DNA from: Peribacillus muralis
GTDB taxonomy: Bacteria > Bacillota > Bacilli > Bacillales > DSM-1321
Direction of reading: 5' to 3'
Assembly (NCBI RefSeq): GCF_001645685.2
Contig: NZ_CP017080.1
Coordinates: forward strand, 4,765,051 to 4,829,050
Length of the DNA stretch: 64,000 bases
Positions 62,280-64,000 of the stretch are shown piece by piece; the first letter of the stretch is position 1, and each line of letters begins with the position of its first letter. Below the pieces are notes generated by a model. It was not told where the DNA came from and made no database searches. It saw only the letters and a program-made list of their open reading frames with translations. Made by a program: the position numbers and the translations under genes.

Positions 62280-62289
62280 AATGATCCCC

Positions 62290-62961
62290 TTATGGTTGTT
62301 TTAGCATATAACCAATTCCCCGAACGGTTTGAATATCTTTATGATAATCGAAAGGTTCCAATTTTTTTCTAAGGTGATGAATGAACACTTCGACAATCGC
62401 AATCGTCGTATCTGAATCAAACCCCCAAATGCGGTCGAAAATTTGCTCACGGGTCAGTATTTTCCCTTTGTTTTGGATGAGGTACTCCAATAGTTCGTAC
62501 TGCTTCGAGGTCATTTTGATGACCTTCCCATCAACCGAAATATCCTTTTCTTTTTCAAGCAATTCAATTCCACGGTATTTCACATGCTGCGAAAGCGTAA
62601 TGATGCCGCTTCTGCGAAGGAGGGCACGAATCCTTGCCTTAAGCTCCGGAGCTTGGAACGGCTTGACTAAATAATCATCGCCGCCCATCTCAAGGCCTCT
62701 GACGCGATCCTCAAGGCCATCCTTCGCCGTCAGAAACAAAACGCTTGTATCGATTTTCGCTTCCCTGACCTTCCGGACGATTTCAAAGCCATCCAATCCC
62801 GGAAGCATTACATCCAATAAAATGATATCGTAAATGCCTTGCAGGGCCATGAATAGCCCATCCTCCCCATTATTTGCTGTATCGACTTCATATTCATCCG
62901 TGAGAATTTGCCGGATCGATTCCAATAATGAAGCATTATCTTCCACCACCAAAATCTTCAT
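62290..62961 (-). CDS. OmpR-family response regulator
   Basis: 223 residues: receiver domain with acidic pocket VEDN, phospho-acceptor aspartate in IILLDVMLPGLDG (about residue 51), TAKDG and K in YLVKPFQ; C-terminal winged helix with KMTSKQYELLEYLIQNKGKILTREQIFDRIWG and VFIHHLRKKL. First gene of the pair with the kinase. Likely regulates the neighbouring MacB-type transporter or the small membrane protein. Confidence 0.93.
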   Translation of the reverse strand: MKILVVEDNASLLESIRQILTDEYEVDTANNGEDGLFMALQGIYDIILLDVMLPGLDGFEIVRKVREAKIDTSVLFLTAKDGLEDRVRGLEMGGDDYLVKPFQAPELKARIRALLRRSGIITLSQHVKYRGIELLEKEKDISVDGKVIKMTSKQYELLEYLIQNKGKILTREQIFDRIWGFDSDTTIAIVEVFIHHLRKKLEPFDYHKDIQTVRGIGYMLKQP

Positions 62962-63023
62962 GAAGCGTTCCCCCCCTGACCGTTTCGATTGCTATTTATG
63001 TTGATTTTATCCTTTTTCATATA

Positions 63024-63058
63024 CAAAAGAAAGCAGGCTTATTCCTAGCCGCTTTCTT
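63024..63058 (-). terminator. Terminator after the MacB-type permease
   Basis: Stem AGAAAGC(A)GGCT with AGCC GCTTTCT (63028-63039, 63047-63057), then TTTTGTAT on the minus strand. It separates transporter and two-component transcripts. Confidence 0.72.
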
Positions 63059-63071
63059 ATGGTTTGTATGC

Positions 63072-64000
63072 TCATTCATGTCGCAGTGCCTGGATTGGAT
63101 TCAATTTCGATGCCTTGTTGGCAGGGAATACGCCAAAGATTATTCCGATCAATATCGAGAATAAGAAGGCAAACAGTGTCACCGACCAGGAATAAGTAAT
63201 CGTTAATGTTGAAAAAGCTGAAATCGACTTTGCGATTCCCAACCCGAATGCCACCCCCAACAATCCCCCTAAGCAGCTCAAGACGATCGCCTCGATCAAA
63301 AACTGCAGAAGGATCGATTTCCGGTTCGCCCCGATCGCTTTTCTGATCCCGATTTCCTTGGTTCTCTCAGAGACGGAAACCAACATGATATTCATGATGC
63401 CAATTCCGCCTACAAGCAGCGATATACTGGCAATTCCGCCAAGCATGAGTGTGAACGTATCGGACACGGAGCTCATCGTTTCCATCAAATCTTCTTGATT
63501 GGATACGGAGTAATTATCACCTTGACCAGGAAATGAAGTCGTCATCACACCTTGTACTTGGTACATGGCCCGTTCAACGATGTTCTCGTTCTTGGCTTTT
63601 ACATAAACGGTTCCGATTGTTGTGCTGCCTGTCGCGCGTTCGGCAGTCGTGATCGGTGCAATGATTACATCATCGCCGCTCGAGCCCATGGAGGTGCCAA
63701 CTGATTTCAGCACACCGATCACCCGGTAGGAAACACCGCCGATAAGAACGTTCTGGTTCACCGCATTTTGTTTATCAAATAGCGTGCTTGCCGTATCCGA
63801 TCCGAGGATAACGACCTTGGAGCGTAATTCCGTTTCCAAATCCGTCAGGAAACGTCCTTGACTAAGCTCAAGATCCCGAACCGACAAATAGGATGAAGTT
63901 GTACCGGTCATTGAAACCTGTGTTGAATTTTCACCGTTTTTTGCATATACGCGCCCAGTGACCACAGGCGCGGCATCAGTTACCCCGTCAAGCTTCTTAA
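63072..64000 (-). CDS. MacB-type ABC transporter permease, 5' end cut by window edge
   Basis: About 309 residues of the C-terminal part are visible. A periplasmic-core-like extracellular domain (MacB_PCD: LSVRDLELSQGRFLTD, VVILGSDTASTLF, VIGVLKS) is followed by an FtsX-type domain with three helices and the typical SERTKEIGIRKAIGANRKSILLQFLIEAIVLSCLGG and AFLFSILIGIIFGVFPANKASKLNPIQALRHE ending. Mechanotransmission ABC exporters of this type handle peptides or antibiotics. The frame continues past 64000; partner ATPase is expected outside the window. Confidence 0.9.
   Translation of the reverse strand, partial: KKLDGVTDAAPVVTGRVYAKNGENSTQVSMTGTTSSYLSVRDLELSQGRFLTDLETELRSKVVILGSDTASTLFDKQNAVNQNVLIGGVSYRVIGVLKSVGTSMGSSGDDVIIAPITTAERATGSTTIGTVYVKAKNENIVERAMYQVQGVMTTSFPGQGDNYSVSNQEDLMETMSSVSDTFTLMLGGIASISLLVGGIGIMNIMLVSVSERTKEIGIRKAIGANRKSILLQFLIEAIVLSCLGGLLGVAFGLGIAKSISAFSTLTITYSWSVTLFAFLFSILIGIIFGVFPANKASKLNPIQALRHE

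Overview
The window is chromosomal DNA of a Bacillaceae bacterium, most likely Peribacillus/Bacillus simplex-like. The lineage rests on recognised families rather than a database search: a bacillithiol deacetylase pair (yojF-bshB2), a YflT-type general stress protein behind a sigma-B-like promoter, an RsbR-type stressosome protein, a YhfW-type Rieske oxidoreductase, strong AGGAGG ribosome binding sites, frequent TTG/GTG starts and a tRNA without encoded CCA. Both ends cut genes: uracil-DNA glycosylase on the left and a MacB-type permease on the right.

Layout. 1-15 kb: ung, a phospholipase-D-like protein, a stress protein, a molybdenum cofactor operon (mobA-moaE-moaD-moeB), pdxK, yojF-bshB2, an MFS pump with a MarR regulator and a 20-bp palindromic operator, a lipoprotein sugar dehydrogenase, a HAD phosphatase, a double P-loop ATPase, a YbaK deacylase and gluconokinase with a cre site. 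15.3-25.3 kb: one twelve-gene cobalamin uptake and salvage operon behind a B12 riboswitch (btuF, btuC, btuD-cbiZ fusion, cbiB, cobD, cobU, cobS, cobC, a cobU-like gene, ATP:cob(I)alamin adenosyltransferase, cblT, cblS). It imports corrinoids, remodels cobinamides, attaches a lower ligand built from imported alpha-ribazole, and adenosylates.

25.3-35.2 kb: a polysaccharide deacetylase lipoprotein, tRNA-Arg(CCU), a lipoprotein, two tandem small paralogous proteins behind a very good sigma-B promoter, topB with a stray copy of its zinc ribbon beside it, a group II intron relic, and a DUF2712-like secreted protein with an ABC transporter of three membrane subunits. 35.2-43.2 kb: an ABC-F protein, then helicase-phosphotransferase-methyltransferase-ATP-grasp in one direction, and a purine permease with a terminator in its leader. 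43.2-45.3 kb: a ParM-like actin, an RHH adaptor and an upstream repeat array that looks like a plasmid-type segregation module on the chromosome.

45.3-64 kb: Rieske oxidoreductase, YwbE, SIMPL protein and purU. An AT-rich accessory patch (49-52.8 kb) follows, holding a secreted protein, several tiny one-helix membrane proteins and broken genes. Then come an amino-acid ABC transporter, a glutaminyl-tRNA synthetase (unusual in Bacilli), an RsbR paralogue, msrAB, nupC with a cre site, and a two-component system next to a MacB permease. Two intergenic stretches (9.4 and 55.0 kb) each carry five units of a short core at an exact 21-bp period, with different cores, which is the most unusual non-coding pattern here.
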